Shown here one piece after another: positions 41,780 to 52,043 of a stretch of 64,000 bases of DNA. Within the stretch, counting starts at the first letter, position 1; each line of letters begins with the position of its first letter. Under the pieces are notes generated by a model, which did no database searches, had not been told where the DNA came from, and saw only the letters and a program-made list of their open reading frames with translations. Source of the stretch: Clostridium fessum. Lineage in GTDB: Bacteria > Bacillota > Clostridia > Lachnospirales > Lachnospiraceae. The stretch spans positions 124,001 through 188,000 of the forward strand of contig NZ_PYLO01000002.1 of NCBI RefSeq assembly GCF_003024715.1. The letters are read 5' to 3'. The translations under genes were made by a program, and so were the position numbers.

Positions 41780-43309
41780 AATCGTAGCCGGCGGTTTCCC
41801 CGTACAATCATACAGTACGCGGTTTACACCTTTTACCTCATTGACAATTCGGCTTGTGACTTTTCCAAGTACTTCCCACGGAAGTTCTGCGGATTCTGCG
41901 GTCATGAAGTCGGATGTGAGGACGGCACGAAGTGCGATGGCATAGTCATAGGTTCTGACATCGCCCATGCAGCCTACGGAACGCATATTGGTCAGGGCTG
42001 CGAAGTACTGACCGAGTGTGCGGTCGATACCTGCTTTTGCGATCTCCTCGCGGTAAATAGCGTCTGCATCCTGTACGATGCGTACCTTCTCTGCGGTTAC
42101 CTCACCGATGATACGAACGCCAAGTCCCGGACCCGGGAACGGCTGACGGTATACCAGATTTTCCGGAATACCAAGCTCCAGACCGGCGCGGCGGACCTCA
42201 TCTTTAAACAGCATACGCAGCGGCTCGATGATCTCCTTGAAATCTACGTGTTCCGGAAGTCCGCCTACGTTGTGATGGGACTTGATAACAGCGGATTTTC
42301 CAAGACCGGACTCAATTACATCCGGGTAAATCGTACCCTGTACGAAGTAATCTACTTTGCCAATCTTCTTTGCTTCTTCCTCAAATACGCGGATGAACTC
42401 TTCGCCGATGATCTTACGCTTGCGCTCCGGATCGGTTACACCTGCCAGCTTATCGTAGAAACGCTGCTGTGCATTGACACGGACGAAGTTCAGCTTGTAC
42501 GGACCGTTCGGACCAAATACTGCCTCTACCTCGTCACCCTCGTTTTTACGAAGCAGACCGTGATCGACGAATACGCAGGTCAGCTGGTCGCCGATCGCTT
42601 TCGCCATCAGGACGCCTGCTACGGAAGAGTCTACACCGCCGGACAGAGCCAGAAGGGCACGACCATTTCCTACTTTTTTACGGATTTCTTCGATGGATTT
42701 CTCTACGAACGCATCCATCTTCCAGTCACCTGCACAATGGCAGACACTGTATACGAAGTTATGCAGCATCTTGGAGCCTTCCTGTGTATGAAGTACCTCC
42801 GGATGTGCCTGGATGCCGTACCAGCCTTTTTCTTCATTTTCCATACCTGCAATCGGGCAGACCGGAGTATGGGCTGTCACACGGAAACCTTCCGGCATCT
42901 TGGAAATATAGTCGGTATGGCTCATCCAGCATATGGTCTTCGGGGATACACCCTCATACAGCTTAGATGTTGTGTCTACCTCTACCTCAGTCTTTCCGTA
43001 TTCGCTGACCGGTGCTGTGGCAACCTCGCCACCTAACAGGTAGGACATCAGCTGTGCGCCATAGCAGATACCCAGTACCGGGATTCCCAGATCAAAGATT
43101 TCCTTTGAACATCTCGGAGATTCCTCCTTGTATACACTGTTCGGTCCGCCGGTGAAAATGATACCCTTCGGGTTCATCTCTTTGATTTTTTCCAGCGGCA
43201 GGGTGTAAGGATGAACCTCACAATATACGTTACACTCTCTTACTCTTCTGGCAATCAACTGATTGTACTGTCCGCCAAAGTCCAGTACAATGATCATCTC
43301 TTTCTCCAC
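41768..43309 (-). CDS. guaA: GMP synthase (glutamine-hydrolysing)
   Basis: Converts XMP to GMP with glutamine and ATP (513 aa). The GATase domain has catalytic Cys in [17 protein letters not shown] with His-x-Glu in [14 protein letters not shown]. The ATP pyrophosphatase P-loop is [20 protein letters not shown]. The C-terminal dimerisation domain ends KPPATIEFE. The frame is open to 43402, but AGGAGG lies 6 bases before GTG at 43309, giving normal length. The last codons (Glu-Phe-Glu-stop) are the integration site of element A and the gene stays intact. Confidence 0.96.
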   Translation of the reverse strand: MEKEMIIVLDFGGQYNQLIARRVRECNVYCEVHPYTLPLEKIKEMNPKGIIFTGGPNSVYKEESPRCSKEIFDLGIPVLGICYGAQLMSYLLGGEVATAPVSEYGKTEVEVDTTSKLYEGVSPKTICWMSHTDYISKMPEGFRVTAHTPVCPIAGMENEEKGWYGIQAHPEVLHTQEGSKMLHNFVYSVCHCAGDWKMDAFVEKSIEEIRKKVGNGRALLALSGGVDSSVAGVLMAKAIGDQLTCVFVDHGLLRKNEGDEVEAVFGPNGPYKLNFVRVNAQQRFYDKLAGVTDPERKRKIIGEEFIRVFEEEAKKIGKVDYFVQGTIYPDVIESGLGKSAVIKSHHNVGGLPEHVDFKEIIEPLRMLFKDEVRRAGLELGIPENLVYRQPFPGPGLGVRIIGEVTAEKVRIVQDADAIYREEIAKAGIDRTLGQYFAALTNMRSVGCMGDVRTYDYAIALRAVLTSDFMTAESAELPWEVLGKVTSRIVNEVKGVNRVLYDCTGKPPATIEFE

Positions 43310-43626
43310 GAGTATTCCTCCTATAATTTTATGCTGCGATCCGTACTTCATCAACTTGTAGCTTCGAATCAACTTCCAGGATTTATGGTCACACGCTTGC
43401 ACAACATGTGAACTGTAACAGTCATACTGCTACCGCAGGTAATCACTCCGTTCCAGCCCCATCGCCGCCAATCGAAAAATAACCGGTCGCAATCTGTTCA
43501 GCAGCTATACCACGTTCTCTTCCTGTCAATTCCTGTAACTTTTATTATAAAATACCCGGCAATTAAAGACAAGCCATTTTTACGGTATTTTCAGGCACTT
43601 TTTTCAGAAAAATGCTTTTCGATTCA
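43310..43626. other. guaA leader region
   Basis: No gene seen. No purine-riboswitch pattern could be recognised. AT-rich part around 43540-43620 probably holds the guaA promoter, not resolved. Confidence 0.4.
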
Positions 43627-43881
43627 ATTCAAGTCGAACATCCGTGAGACTTGGCGCGTGATTCTGGTCAGCGAAGCATCGGCAAAATCCGCTACCAGTA
43701 TGATATCGTACGGAATTTTCAGTGCGGAAAATTCCTATCCGCAAGTAAAAATGCATATTCTATGCAGAATCACTGCGCATCCTCGCGGAGCGTTTATCTC
43801 AATCGGAGACCTAACTCCCACTGAGACAAATTTGTTATTACTCGCCACCTAAAGAGGTGGGGGCTTCTCAACTGAGAGCAA
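43627..43881. repeat. Structured dispersed repeat, copy 3 (long form)
   Basis: Starts ATTCAAGTCGAACATCCGTG. The outer stem GTGATTCTG/CAGAATCAC keeps pairing relative to copy 1 (GTGATCCTG/CAGGATCAC) through a C-G to T-A double change. Inside are further hairpins (GCGGA/TCCGC, TGCATA/TATGCA) not present in copy 1. The terminal part ends CTCAACTGAGAGCAA. Located between uvrA end and guaA. Confidence 0.75.
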
Positions 43882-43977
43882 AGGATGAGAATTATTATAC
43901 TATTTGCATTGTGCAGATATGCACACCCTGCGCTTTCATCTCGGTAATTGAATTGCCGAGGATTCCCGCTTATTGTC

Positions 43978-46830
43978 CTAAACATTTAAATATTTCTTCA
44001 CATACTTCCCCGTATACGATCCCGGCGTCGCTGCCACCTCTTCCGGTGTTCCTTTCGCAATCACGGTTCCGCCGCCCTCGCCGCCTTCCGGTCCGATGTC
44101 GATCAGGTAGTCAGCAGTTTTGATGACATCCAGGTTATGCTCAATGACAACCACGGTATTTCCACCATCCGACAAACGTCTTAATATCTCAATCAGACGG
44201 TGTACATCGGCAAAATGAAGTCCCGTAGTCGGTTCGTCCAGAATATAGATCGTCTTGCCGGTTCCACGCTTGCTCAGCTCCGTCGCCAGCTTGATTCGCT
44301 GTGCCTCACCGCCGGACAGCTCGGTGGATGGCTGTCCCAGGCGGATATAGGAAAGTCCTACATCGTAGAGTGTCGCAATCTTCCGGTGTATGGACGGCAC
44401 ATTTTCGAAGAAATTCATCGCCTCCTCGACCGTCATATTGAGGACATCATAGATGCTTTTCCCTTTATATTTGACCTCCAGCGTTTCCCGGTTATAGCGC
44501 TTGCCGCCGCAGACCTCACACGGCACATAGATATCCGGCAGGAAATGCATCTCGATCTTGATGATGCCGTCGCCGGAGCACGCCTCACAGCGCCCGCCTT
44601 TTTTATTGAAGCTGAAACGTCCTTTATTGTAGCCTTTTGCCTTGGCATCCGTAGATGCCGCAAACAGATCCCGGATCAGATCAAATGCCCCCGTATAGGT
44701 TGCCGGATTGGAACGCGGCGTCCGCCCGATCGGAGACTGGTCGATCGCGATAATCTTATCGAGCTGCTCGACGCCCTCGATGGATTTATGTTTTCCCGGA
44801 ATCGTGTGTGCTCGGTTCAGCTTCTTTGCCAGCGCTTTATAAAGAATCTCATTGACAAGTGAGCTCTTTCCCGAACCGGAAACGCCGGTGACGCAGGTCA
44901 TCACGCCCAGCGGGAATTTGACGTCGATATTCTTAAGATTATTTTCCGCTGCGCCTTTTACCGTCAGCCAGCCAGCCGGTTTTCTCCGCTCGGACGGCAC
45001 CGGAATCTGAATGCGCCCGCTCAAATATGCGCCGGTGATCGATTTTTCATTTTTCATAATCTCTTCCGCTGTGCCGATCGCCACGACCTCGCCGCCGTGT
45101 TCGCCTGCGCCCGGACCGATGTCCACGATACAGTCTGCCGCGCGCATCGTATCCTCGTCATGCTCAACCACCAAAACTGAATTTCCCAGATCCCGCAGGT
45201 GTTTCAGGGTATCCAGAAGCTTGTCGTTGTCCCGCTGGTGAAGTCCGATACTCGGCTCGTCCAGAATATATGCCACACCGACCAGACCGGAGCCGATCTG
45301 GGTTGCCAGGCGGATTCGCTGCGCCTCGCCGCCGGACAGCGTGCCAGTCGCACGCGACAGGGAAAGGTATTCCAGACCGACATTGATAAGGAAGCTGATC
45401 CTCGCCCGAATCTCTTTCAAAATCGGCGCACCGATCGCCTGCTGCATCGGCGTCAGCTCCAGCGCATCGATAAATTCGCGGAATTTGACGATCGACATAT
45501 CGGTCGCCTCGAAAATATTTTTCCCGCCAACCGTGACTGCCAGAGATTCCTTCTTTAATCGCTGCCCCTTGCAGGCTGGACACGGCGTGATCCGCATAAA
45601 TGTCTCATATTCCGCCTTCATTGAATCAGAAAACGTCTCACGGTATTTGCGGTTCATGCTCTGAATCAGCCCCTCAAAGGCAATATCATAAATTCCCTCG
45701 CCACGCTGTCCACGGTAATACACCTTCACAACTTTGCCGCCGGTTCCGTAAATTAAAATATCATGGATCTCCTTCGGATAATCTTCAAACGGGGTATCCA
45801 GACTGAAATCGTATTCTTTTGCCAATGCATTTAAGATCGCGCCGGAAAAGCTCGTTTTGTCCGTGCAGGACTGCCATCCCATCGCCGTGATCGCACCCTG
45901 ATTGATGCTCAGGCTCTTGTCTGGAATCATCAGATCCTCGTCAAACTCCATCTTATATCCCAGACCGAAACAGTCCGGGCACGCACCAAATGGGTTGTTG
46001 AAAGAGAAGCTGCGCGGCTCGACCTCATCCACGCTGATACCGCAGTCCGGGCAGGAAAAATTCTGGCTGAACGTCAGGGTATCGTGCTTTTCTTCGCCAT
46101 TTTCATCCCGCACCGCCGTATCGGTCAGCATCAGACCATTGGAGAGACCCATGACCGTTTCAATCGAATCCGAAAGGCGTTTCTCAATCCCCGGCTTGAC
46201 CACCAGGCGATCGACCACAATCTCAATATTGTGCTTGATATTTTTATCCAGCGTGATCTCCTCGGAAAGCTCGTATAAGCTGCCGTCCACCCGCACACGG
46301 ACATAGCCGCTCTTCTTTGCCTGCTCCAGCACTTTCTCGTGGCGTCCTTTCCGACCGCGCACGACCGGGGCAAGAAGCTGGATCTTTGTGCGCTCTGGCA
46401 GCGCCATGATCTGGTCAACCATCTGATCGACCGTCTGACGGCGGATCTCACGACCGCACTTCGGGCAATGCGGAATACCGATCCGTGCGTACAAAAGACG
46501 CATATAATCATAGATCTCCGTCACTGTACCGACCGTCGAACGCGGATTCCGATTCGTCGATTTCTGGTCGATAGAGATCGCCGGGGACAAGCCCTCGATG
46601 CTCTCGACATCCGGCTTTTCCATCTGACCTAAGAACTGACGCGCATAGGACGACAGGGACTCCATATACCGCCGCTGCCCTTCGGCATAGATCGTGTCAA
46701 ATGCCAGAGATGATTTACCCGAACCAGAAAGTCCGGTCAGGACGACCAGCTCATTTCTCGGAATATCAATGGAAATATTTTTCAGATTGTGCTCATTGGC
46801 ACCTCGTATCTTTATATATTGCTTCGCCAT
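43978..46830 (-). CDS. uvrA: Excinuclease ABC subunit A
   Basis: DNA damage-recognition ATPase of nucleotide excision repair (950 aa, normal length). Two ABC modules are visible: Walker [15 protein letters not shown] near 32 and [14 protein letters not shown] near 640, signatures [15 protein letters not shown] and [15 protein letters not shown]. Zinc fingers include CPKCGREI with CPDCG, and CEACSGDG with [29 protein letters not shown] is the conserved C-terminal D-loop/H region. It acts with UvrB, not in this window. Single gene behind a good promoter. Confidence 0.97.
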   Translation of the reverse strand: MAKQYIKIRGANEHNLKNISIDIPRNELVVLTGLSGSGKSSLAFDTIYAEGQRRYMESLSSYARQFLGQMEKPDVESIEGLSPAISIDQKSTNRNPRSTVGTVTEIYDYMRLLYARIGIPHCPKCGREIRRQTVDQMVDQIMALPERTKIQLLAPVVRGRKGRHEKVLEQAKKSGYVRVRVDGSLYELSEEITLDKNIKHNIEIVVDRLVVKPGIEKRLSDSIETVMGLSNGLMLTDTAVRDENGEEKHDTLTFSQNFSCPDCGISVDEVEPRSFSFNNPFGACPDCFGLGYKMEFDEDLMIPDKSLSINQGAITAMGWQSCTDKTSFSGAILNALAKEYDFSLDTPFEDYPKEIHDILIYGTGGKVVKVYYRGQRGEGIYDIAFEGLIQSMNRKYRETFSDSMKAEYETFMRITPCPACKGQRLKKESLAVTVGGKNIFEATDMSIVKFREFIDALELTPMQQAIGAPILKEIRARISFLINVGLEYLSLSRATGTLSGGEAQRIRLATQIGSGLVGVAYILDEPSIGLHQRDNDKLLDTLKHLRDLGNSVLVVEHDEDTMRAADCIVDIGPGAGEHGGEVVAIGTAEEIMKNEKSITGAYLSGRIQIPVPSERRKPAGWLTVKGAAENNLKNIDVKFPLGVMTCVTGVSGSGKSSLVNEILYKALAKKLNRAHTIPGKHKSIEGVEQLDKIIAIDQSPIGRTPRSNPATYTGAFDLIRDLFAASTDAKAKGYNKGRFSFNKKGGRCEACSGDGIIKIEMHFLPDIYVPCEVCGGKRYNRETLEVKYKGKSIYDVLNMTVEEAMNFFENVPSIHRKIATLYDVGLSYIRLGQPSTELSGGEAQRIKLATELSKRGTGKTIYILDEPTTGLHFADVHRLIEILRRLSDGGNTVVVIEHNLDVIKTADYLIDIGPEGGEGGGTVIAKGTPEEVAATPGSYTGKYVKKYLNV

Positions 46831-46930
46831 ATCTGTACCTCAATTATCATCGACTCTGCTCTGTTTTATCATGTCGCTGCTGACTTATTTTATAGTCATT
46901 ATAGTCACAGTCTTCCCTGTAATTATGCTT

Positions 46931-46959
46931 AGTATAACACATTCCAAAAGTCTTTGCAA
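46931..46959 (-). promoter_or_regulatory. uvrA promoter
   Basis: Minus strand TTGCAA (46954-46959), 17-base spacer, TATACT (46931-46936), about 100 bases upstream of the start. No clear SOS box was recognised. Confidence 0.65.
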
Positions 46960-47046
46960 ACATTTGTTCTGTTTGATAAAATTGAATCAGCTAAACATAG
47001 ATATTCCTTGGGAATAGAAGTCAAACTTTTCATCAATTCTAATACA

Positions 47047-47105
47047 AAAAGGGCACCTCCGCCCGACTCCAAACCTAACATGGAGACCAGACAAAAATAC
47101 CCTTT
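47047..47105 (-). terminator. Terminator of the FNT gene
   Basis: Minus strand AAAGGG...CCCTTTTTG outer stem with GTCTCC/GGAG inner pairing, ending in TTTTTGT. Confidence 0.55.
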
Positions 47106-47130
47106 CGTCCTATTTCATTTTTTCACGCAT

Positions 47131-47934
47131 TCATTTTATTTCACGATTTTTCGTTCCCCGAAGATACACCAGCCAGTACCCGCCTCCAATCACCAGCATC
47201 CCGCCGATCATATTTCCGATCGTAGCCGGAATCAGATTATTGAGAATAAAGGTTCCGATCGTCAGCCCTTCCGCTGCCAGACCATACTCGCCCATGATCA
47301 TCAGCCCCGCCGGGATGTAAAACATATTGGCGATGCAATGCTCGAAGCCGCAGAGAATGAAAATCGCCACCGGCGGATAAAGCGCCAGAATTTTGCCAGA
47401 TACCTGCTCGGAGCTCATCGCCGCCCAGACTGCAATACAAACCAGCACATTACAGAGGACCGCACGGCACAGCACCTCCGGCAGAGTCAGGGTCACCTTG
47501 GAAACGGCTGTATTCAGAAGAACCTGCGCCAGATCGCCGCCGTACAGGCTTGGAATATGCCCGTAGACAAATAAAACCGCCACAAAGATCGCGCCAATCA
47601 GATTTCCCAGATAGACAAACAGAAGATTTTTAAACAGCCCACCCACGGAAATCCGTTTCTGCAGCGCCGAGATCGTCATCAGGCAGTTCCCAGTGAAAAG
47701 TTCCGCCCCGGTGCAGACCACCAGCGCCAATCCTGCCGGGAATACGAGTGCCGAAGCAATCCGCGATGCCGAGGCATTTGTCATTGCTGCCGAGGCAACC
47801 GAAGCCCCCGCGCCTGCCAGCGCGATGAACATTCCGGCGAAAAAGCCGAGTATCAGCATATGAGACACCGGAAGTTCCGCCTTTTTTCTGCCCGTCTCCA
47901 CATAATTTTCTGCAATCTGTTTCGATGCAATCAT
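47131..47934 (-). CDS. Formate/nitrite transporter family channel
   Basis: Pentameric-type membrane channel (267 aa) for formate, nitrite or hydrosulfide. Six hydrophobic segments are visible, with the conserved FTGNCLMTISAL (about 83-94) after TM2 and NVLVCIAVWAAMSS in TM4/5 (Omega-loop and constriction regions). The neighbouring frame starts at 47949, but GGGAGG lies 7 bases before the ATG at 47934. Clostridia use such channels to export formate; no formate lyase gene is nearby, so the substrate is open. Confidence 0.9.
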   Translation of the reverse strand: MIASKQIAENYVETGRKKAELPVSHMLILGFFAGMFIALAGAGASVASAAMTNASASRIASALVFPAGLALVVCTGAELFTGNCLMTISALQKRISVGGLFKNLLFVYLGNLIGAIFVAVLFVYGHIPSLYGGDLAQVLLNTAVSKVTLTLPEVLCRAVLCNVLVCIAVWAAMSSEQVSGKILALYPPVAIFILCGFEHCIANMFYIPAGLMIMGEYGLAAEGLTIGTFILNNLIPATIGNMIGGMLVIGGGYWLVYLRGTKNREIK

Positions 47935-48051
47935 AGATTTTCCTCCCATCAGCCTTTCTATGTCCGAAATTCATTTTTCAAATTCTTCCTTTTATCTTCT
48001 GAATTTCCGAACCTGCCACATCGTTTTATAACCTTTCCTTCCATTTCAAAC
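47935..48051. other. Spacer upstream of the FNT gene
   Basis: Should hold the FNT promoter, not resolved. No gene seen. Confidence 0.35.
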
Positions 48052-48121
48052 AGAAAAAGACGGTTTTCGTCCGATCTTTCTGTTCTATCCCTTTAAAATC
48101 TTTGACAAACAACCGTCTTTT
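48052..48121 (-). terminator. Terminator of the nucleoside transporter operon
   Basis: AAGACGGTT (48057-48065) pairs with AACCGTCTT (48111-48119); on the minus strand a T-run follows the stem. Confidence 0.6.
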
Positions 48122-48263
48122 CTATTATTTCTATATCATTTCTGATGTCGTCCTATCATCTCAAGCCGCCATCTGACATCACCTATCAAGGGCTTCCCTT
48201 ATTATTTCATGTGACTACTTTTTGCAGCCCTCCCACAAATCCTATAAGTTCCCCTTCATTTTC

Positions 48264-49226
48264 CTACCGTTCCTCCCGGAAATAATTCTCGCCCAGATGC
48301 GCCGGGATATGTGCCCCTTTATTCTTACGCATCGACGCGATCACCAGCACCAATGCGGTGATAATGAACGGAAGGGCATCGAAAAATGCCGTTGGAATCG
48401 CATACGTGTTTTTCGGCACATAGTATTTCAGCACGCGCAGCGCCCCGAAAATAAAGGAACCGTAAATAACATTGATCGGCTTCCACGCCGCGAAGATAAC
48501 GAGGGCAACGGAAATCCAGCCAAGACCGCCGACGCTGTCGCGCAGCCACACGCCGCCGTTGATGATCATCGAGCAATATGCGCCGCCGATACCGCAGATC
48601 GCACCGGATAGCAGGATATTAATGTATCTCCACTTTGTAACTTCGATACCTGCCGCATCTGCTGCGCCCGGATTTTCTCCGATCGCCTGCACATTTAAAC
48701 CAACCTGTGTTTTATATAAGTAGAAACTCGTCACAATCGCGATGATGATTCCAAGATAAACGAACGGGTTATAGGAAAATAATAATTCTCCGACCACCGG
48801 CAGATCACTGAGTCCCGGGATGTGGATGTTACGCATCTGTGCCGTCACCGCATCCGGAAGTTTCAGGGTGCCGTTCTCTGATTTTTCCAGCATAAAGACG
48901 CCGATAAAATTGGCTAATCCGACGCCGAAAATCGTCAGGGTCAATCCCGTTACGTTCTGATTTGCCATAAATGTGACAGTCAAAACACCGTAAATCAATG
49001 CCGACAGCATTCCAGCCACCGCCGCAGCTAACAGCGCCGCAACAAAGTTATCCGTCTGATAGCCGACCATGAATCCGGCGCACGCGCCAATCGACATCAT
49101 GCCCTCGACGCCCAGATTCAGGTGTCCGACCTTCTCACTCAAAATTTCGCCAACCGTGCCAAACAGGAAAGGCGTACCCGCCAATACAGCCGCCACCAGA
49201 AATTTAATTACGATCTCGCTGCTCAT
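48264..49226 (-). CDS. nupQ: ABC transporter permease, nucleoside type (NupQ-like)
   Basis: Second permease (320 aa) of a BMP-type nucleoside importer. About nine hydrophobic segments are present, with the family block HLNLGVEGMMSIGACAGFMV near 35-54 and GENPGAADAAGIEVTKWRYI in the coupling region. It overlaps the first permease gene by 4 bases. Homologues with BmpA-like lipoproteins take up guanosine and related nucleosides; that substrate is inferred. Confidence 0.9.
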   Translation of the reverse strand: MSSEIVIKFLVAAVLAGTPFLFGTVGEILSEKVGHLNLGVEGMMSIGACAGFMVGYQTDNFVAALLAAAVAGMLSALIYGVLTVTFMANQNVTGLTLTIFGVGLANFIGVFMLEKSENGTLKLPDAVTAQMRNIHIPGLSDLPVVGELLFSYNPFVYLGIIIAIVTSFYLYKTQVGLNVQAIGENPGAADAAGIEVTKWRYINILLSGAICGIGGAYCSMIINGGVWLRDSVGGLGWISVALVIFAAWKPINVIYGSFIFGALRVLKYYVPKNTYAIPTAFFDALPFIITALVLVIASMRKNKGAHIPAHLGENYFREER

Positions 49227-50299
49227 GCGCGTGTACCTCCTTTTCCGCGAAATACAAATTGATACCGGATAAACAGTTCACATCCCAGAATGAAGAACAG
49301 GATGATTCCCTGCAGCACATCCGCGCAGTCCGAGGACAATCCGAATGAAGACTGAACTACGCTGCTTCCTTTTTCCAGCACGCTGAACAAAAAGGTAACC
49401 AGCAGAATCACCGGCGGATTCAACTGTGCCAGCCATGCCACGATGATCGCCGTAAATCCGACCCCTCCGGCAACTGCCGTCGTCAGCGTGACATCCGAAC
49501 CGGTCGCCTGCACCATGCCGCCGATGCCGCAGACAGCGCCGGACAGAAACATCGTCCGCAGAACCACTTTTTTTACATTCATGCCGGCATAGCGGGCTGT
49601 CTCCTGGCTCTCTCCCACGACGCTGATCTCATATCCCTGCTTGGAACGATTTAAGTAAACCGCTATCACTACCACAAGAATCAGCGCAATCACCCAGCCG
49701 AACTGGATGCCGAACACCTTATCGAGCGCCGCATTCTTATTGAAACGGGCAATCTTCGCATATCCCTGGGAACCTGGGTCACGCCATGCGCCCTCTCTCA
49801 AAAATACGATGACATTCAGCGCGATATAGTTTAACATCAGCGTAAACAGCGTCTCGTTCGTATCATACCGGGTCTTAAACCACGCCGGAATGAGTCCCCA
49901 CAGACCTCCGCCGATCGCGCCTGCCAAAAACATCACGAGCACCAGCAGCCAGTGATTCCAGTTCGCATGGAACAGTGCAAAATACGAGGCAAAAATACCG
50001 CCCATAATGATCTGTCCCTCGGCTCCGATGTTCCAGAATTTCATTTTAAATGCCAGCGTCACGCCCAGCGACGCAATTAAAAGTGGAATCATGATTTTGA
50101 CCGTCGCCTGTATCGCCATCTCGCTTCGCAGCGCTCCGGTTACAATCGTCTGATAAATGACAAATGGATTCTGCCCAATCAGCAGGATAAAGAATCCGCC
50201 TGCCACCAGAGCCAGCACGATCGCCTCCAGACGGAGGATCAATGTTTCTCTTTTTCCAAGTTCCGCCTTTTTTACAACGCGGATCCACGGTTCTTTCAT
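49223..50299 (-). CDS. nupP: ABC transporter permease, nucleoside type (NupP-like)
   Basis: First permease (358 aa) of the nucleoside importer, with about 10 hydrophobic segments. FWNIGAEGQIIMGGIFASYF (about 90-109) and GESQETARYAGMNVKKVVLR (coupling helix region) are typical of the YufP/NupP family. It overlaps both neighbours by 4 bases, so the three subunits are made together. Confidence 0.9.
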   Translation of the reverse strand: MKEPWIRVVKKAELGKRETLILRLEAIVLALVAGGFFILLIGQNPFVIYQTIVTGALRSEMAIQATVKIMIPLLIASLGVTLAFKMKFWNIGAEGQIIMGGIFASYFALFHANWNHWLLVLVMFLAGAIGGGLWGLIPAWFKTRYDTNETLFTLMLNYIALNVIVFLREGAWRDPGSQGYAKIARFNKNAALDKVFGIQFGWVIALILVVVIAVYLNRSKQGYEISVVGESQETARYAGMNVKKVVLRTMFLSGAVCGIGGMVQATGSDVTLTTAVAGGVGFTAIIVAWLAQLNPPVILLVTFLFSVLEKGSSVVQSSFGLSSDCADVLQGIILFFILGCELFIRYQFVFRGKGGTRA

Positions 50300-51852
50300 G
50301 CCTGTTCCTCCTTCTTTTCGGATGCCATACTCTTATCCAGCCCCAGCTCGCCCGCCTCGGTACCGGTCATCATCAGTCCCAGCTGTTCTTTCGTGAGCTT
50401 CTTCGCATCCACGATACCCGTGATCTTTCCATGGCAGAGTACCATGATCCGGTCTGAAAGCTCCAGAAGCACATCCAGATCCTCGCCGATATAGACAACC
50501 GCCACGCCCTTTTTCTTCTGCTGGTTCAGGAGGTCGTAAATCAGATAGGAAGAATTAATATCAAGCCCTCGCACCGGGTAAGCCGTGATCAGCACCTGCG
50601 GGCTCGACTCAATCTCACGTCCCAAAAGTACCTTCTGGACATTGCCCCCCGACATCATACGCACCGGCGTATCAACGCCCGGCGTCACGATTCCCAGTTC
50701 TCCGATCAGGCGTTCTGCCATCTCCCTCGCCGGTTTCCGGTCTACAAACAATCCTTTCCCTTCCGAATAGGACTTGAGCAGCATATTATCAACCATACCC
50801 ATTGAAGCAACCAGTCCCATGCCGAGACGATCCTCCGGCACGAAACTCATGCTGATTCCGAGGCGGATGATCTCCGCCGGAGTCTTACCAATGATATTTT
50901 CCTTACGGTACAAAATAGCGCCCTTTTTCGCGTCCATCAACCCGGTCAGCGTCTCGCAGAGTTCTTTCTGGCCGCTTCCGGCAACACCGGCAACGCCCAG
51001 AATCTCGCCTGTTTTAATCTCAAAAGAAATATCATCCAGCGCCACGCCGCCGTCACTCTTATCGACGGTCAGATCGACAATCTTCAAAATAGTCTCTCTC
51101 TTCTCCATCTCCGGGCGCTCGATATTCAGGCTGATTGGTCGTCCAACCATAAGCTCCGTAAGTTTCTTCTCATCACATCCGGCAGTTTCCACCGTCTCGA
51201 TGCTCTTTCCTTTTCGCAGAATCGTGACACGGTCACTGATAGAAAGGACCTCATTTAATTTATGGGTAATAATAATAATCGCACAGCCCTGTTCCCGCAT
51301 CCGGCGCAGGATTTTAAACAGCCGCTCCGTCTCCTGCGGCGTCAGGACTGCCGTCGGCTCGTCCAGAATCAGGATCTGGGCGCCTCTATATAATACCTTC
51401 AGGATCTCGACCGTCTGCTTCTCGCTGACCGACATGTCGTAGACCTTTTTCTCCGGTTCAATTTCAAGTCCAAATGACTGTCCAAGCGCTTCAATTTTTT
51501 CCCGCAACGCCTTTCTTCCCAGCCGTTTTCCCTTGGTTCCCAGCACGATATTATCCATCGCACTGAACACATCCACCAGTTTGAAATGCTGATGAATCAT
51601 ACCTATTCCTAAATTTCTCGAATCTACCGGCGAATTTATGGAGACTTCTTTTCCTCCAACCAGAATCGAACCGGCATCTGGGTGGTAGATACCGGAAAGC
51701 ATGTTCATGAGCGTTGTCTTACCGGAACCATTTTCTCCCAAAAGTGCCATAATCTCGCCGTACCGGACGGTCAGATCAATCTTATCGTTCGCCACGACGC
51801 TTCCGAATGCTTTCGTGATCTGCCTACACTCAATGGCATACTGTTCTGTCAT
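50296..51852 (-). CDS. nupO: ABC transporter ATP-binding protein, nucleoside type (NupO-like)
   Basis: Double ABC ATPase (518 aa). The N-terminal module has Walker A GENGSGKTTLMNML and signature SVSEKQTVEI. The C-terminal module has a degenerate P-loop GVAGSGQKELCETL and signature MMSGGNVQKVLLGREI, the usual asymmetry of the RbsA/XylG/NupO group. Walker B ILILDEPTAVLTPQE is complete in the first half. It supplies energy to the two permeases that follow and overlaps the next gene by 4 bases. Confidence 0.93.
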   Translation of the reverse strand: MTEQYAIECRQITKAFGSVVANDKIDLTVRYGEIMALLGENGSGKTTLMNMLSGIYHPDAGSILVGGKEVSINSPVDSRNLGIGMIHQHFKLVDVFSAMDNIVLGTKGKRLGRKALREKIEALGQSFGLEIEPEKKVYDMSVSEKQTVEILKVLYRGAQILILDEPTAVLTPQETERLFKILRRMREQGCAIIIITHKLNEVLSISDRVTILRKGKSIETVETAGCDEKKLTELMVGRPISLNIERPEMEKRETILKIVDLTVDKSDGGVALDDISFEIKTGEILGVAGVAGSGQKELCETLTGLMDAKKGAILYRKENIIGKTPAEIIRLGISMSFVPEDRLGMGLVASMGMVDNMLLKSYSEGKGLFVDRKPAREMAERLIGELGIVTPGVDTPVRMMSGGNVQKVLLGREIESSPQVLITAYPVRGLDINSSYLIYDLLNQQKKKGVAVVYIGEDLDVLLELSDRIMVLCHGKITGIVDAKKLTKEQLGLMMTGTEAGELGLDKSMASEKKEEQA

Positions 51853-51905
51853 ATCGTCACCTCAAATGAATATTTAACCAATTTTTTATCAATTTCCTAA
51901 AAAAG

Positions 51906-51960
51906 AAAAAAGAGGTGCCGCAAATGAAAGTGGATCCATTTGAAGCTGCCTCCTTTTATC
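51906..51960 (-). terminator. Hairpin after the BMP lipoprotein gene
   Basis: Minus strand GGAGGCAGCTTCAAATG pairs with CATTTGCGGCACCTC, then TTTTTTC. It may act as a partial terminator, giving more binding protein than permease. Confidence 0.7.
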
Positions 51961-52043
51961 TGTTATATACTCTTGAAATCTGCAACACCCGGAAGCGTTT
52001 CCGAACCTGTTTCAGCATCGCTTCCAGGTATATAATTCCGTGA

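Noticed and set aside
41723-43036. 437-codon plus-strand open frame opposite guaA
   Set aside because: Lies wholly on the antisense of a clear guaA gene; composition is that of a mirrored coding frame and no ribosome site is present.
43310-43626. Possible purine riboswitch before guaA
   Set aside because: None of the conserved purine-riboswitch core bases or the three-stem layout could be recognised.
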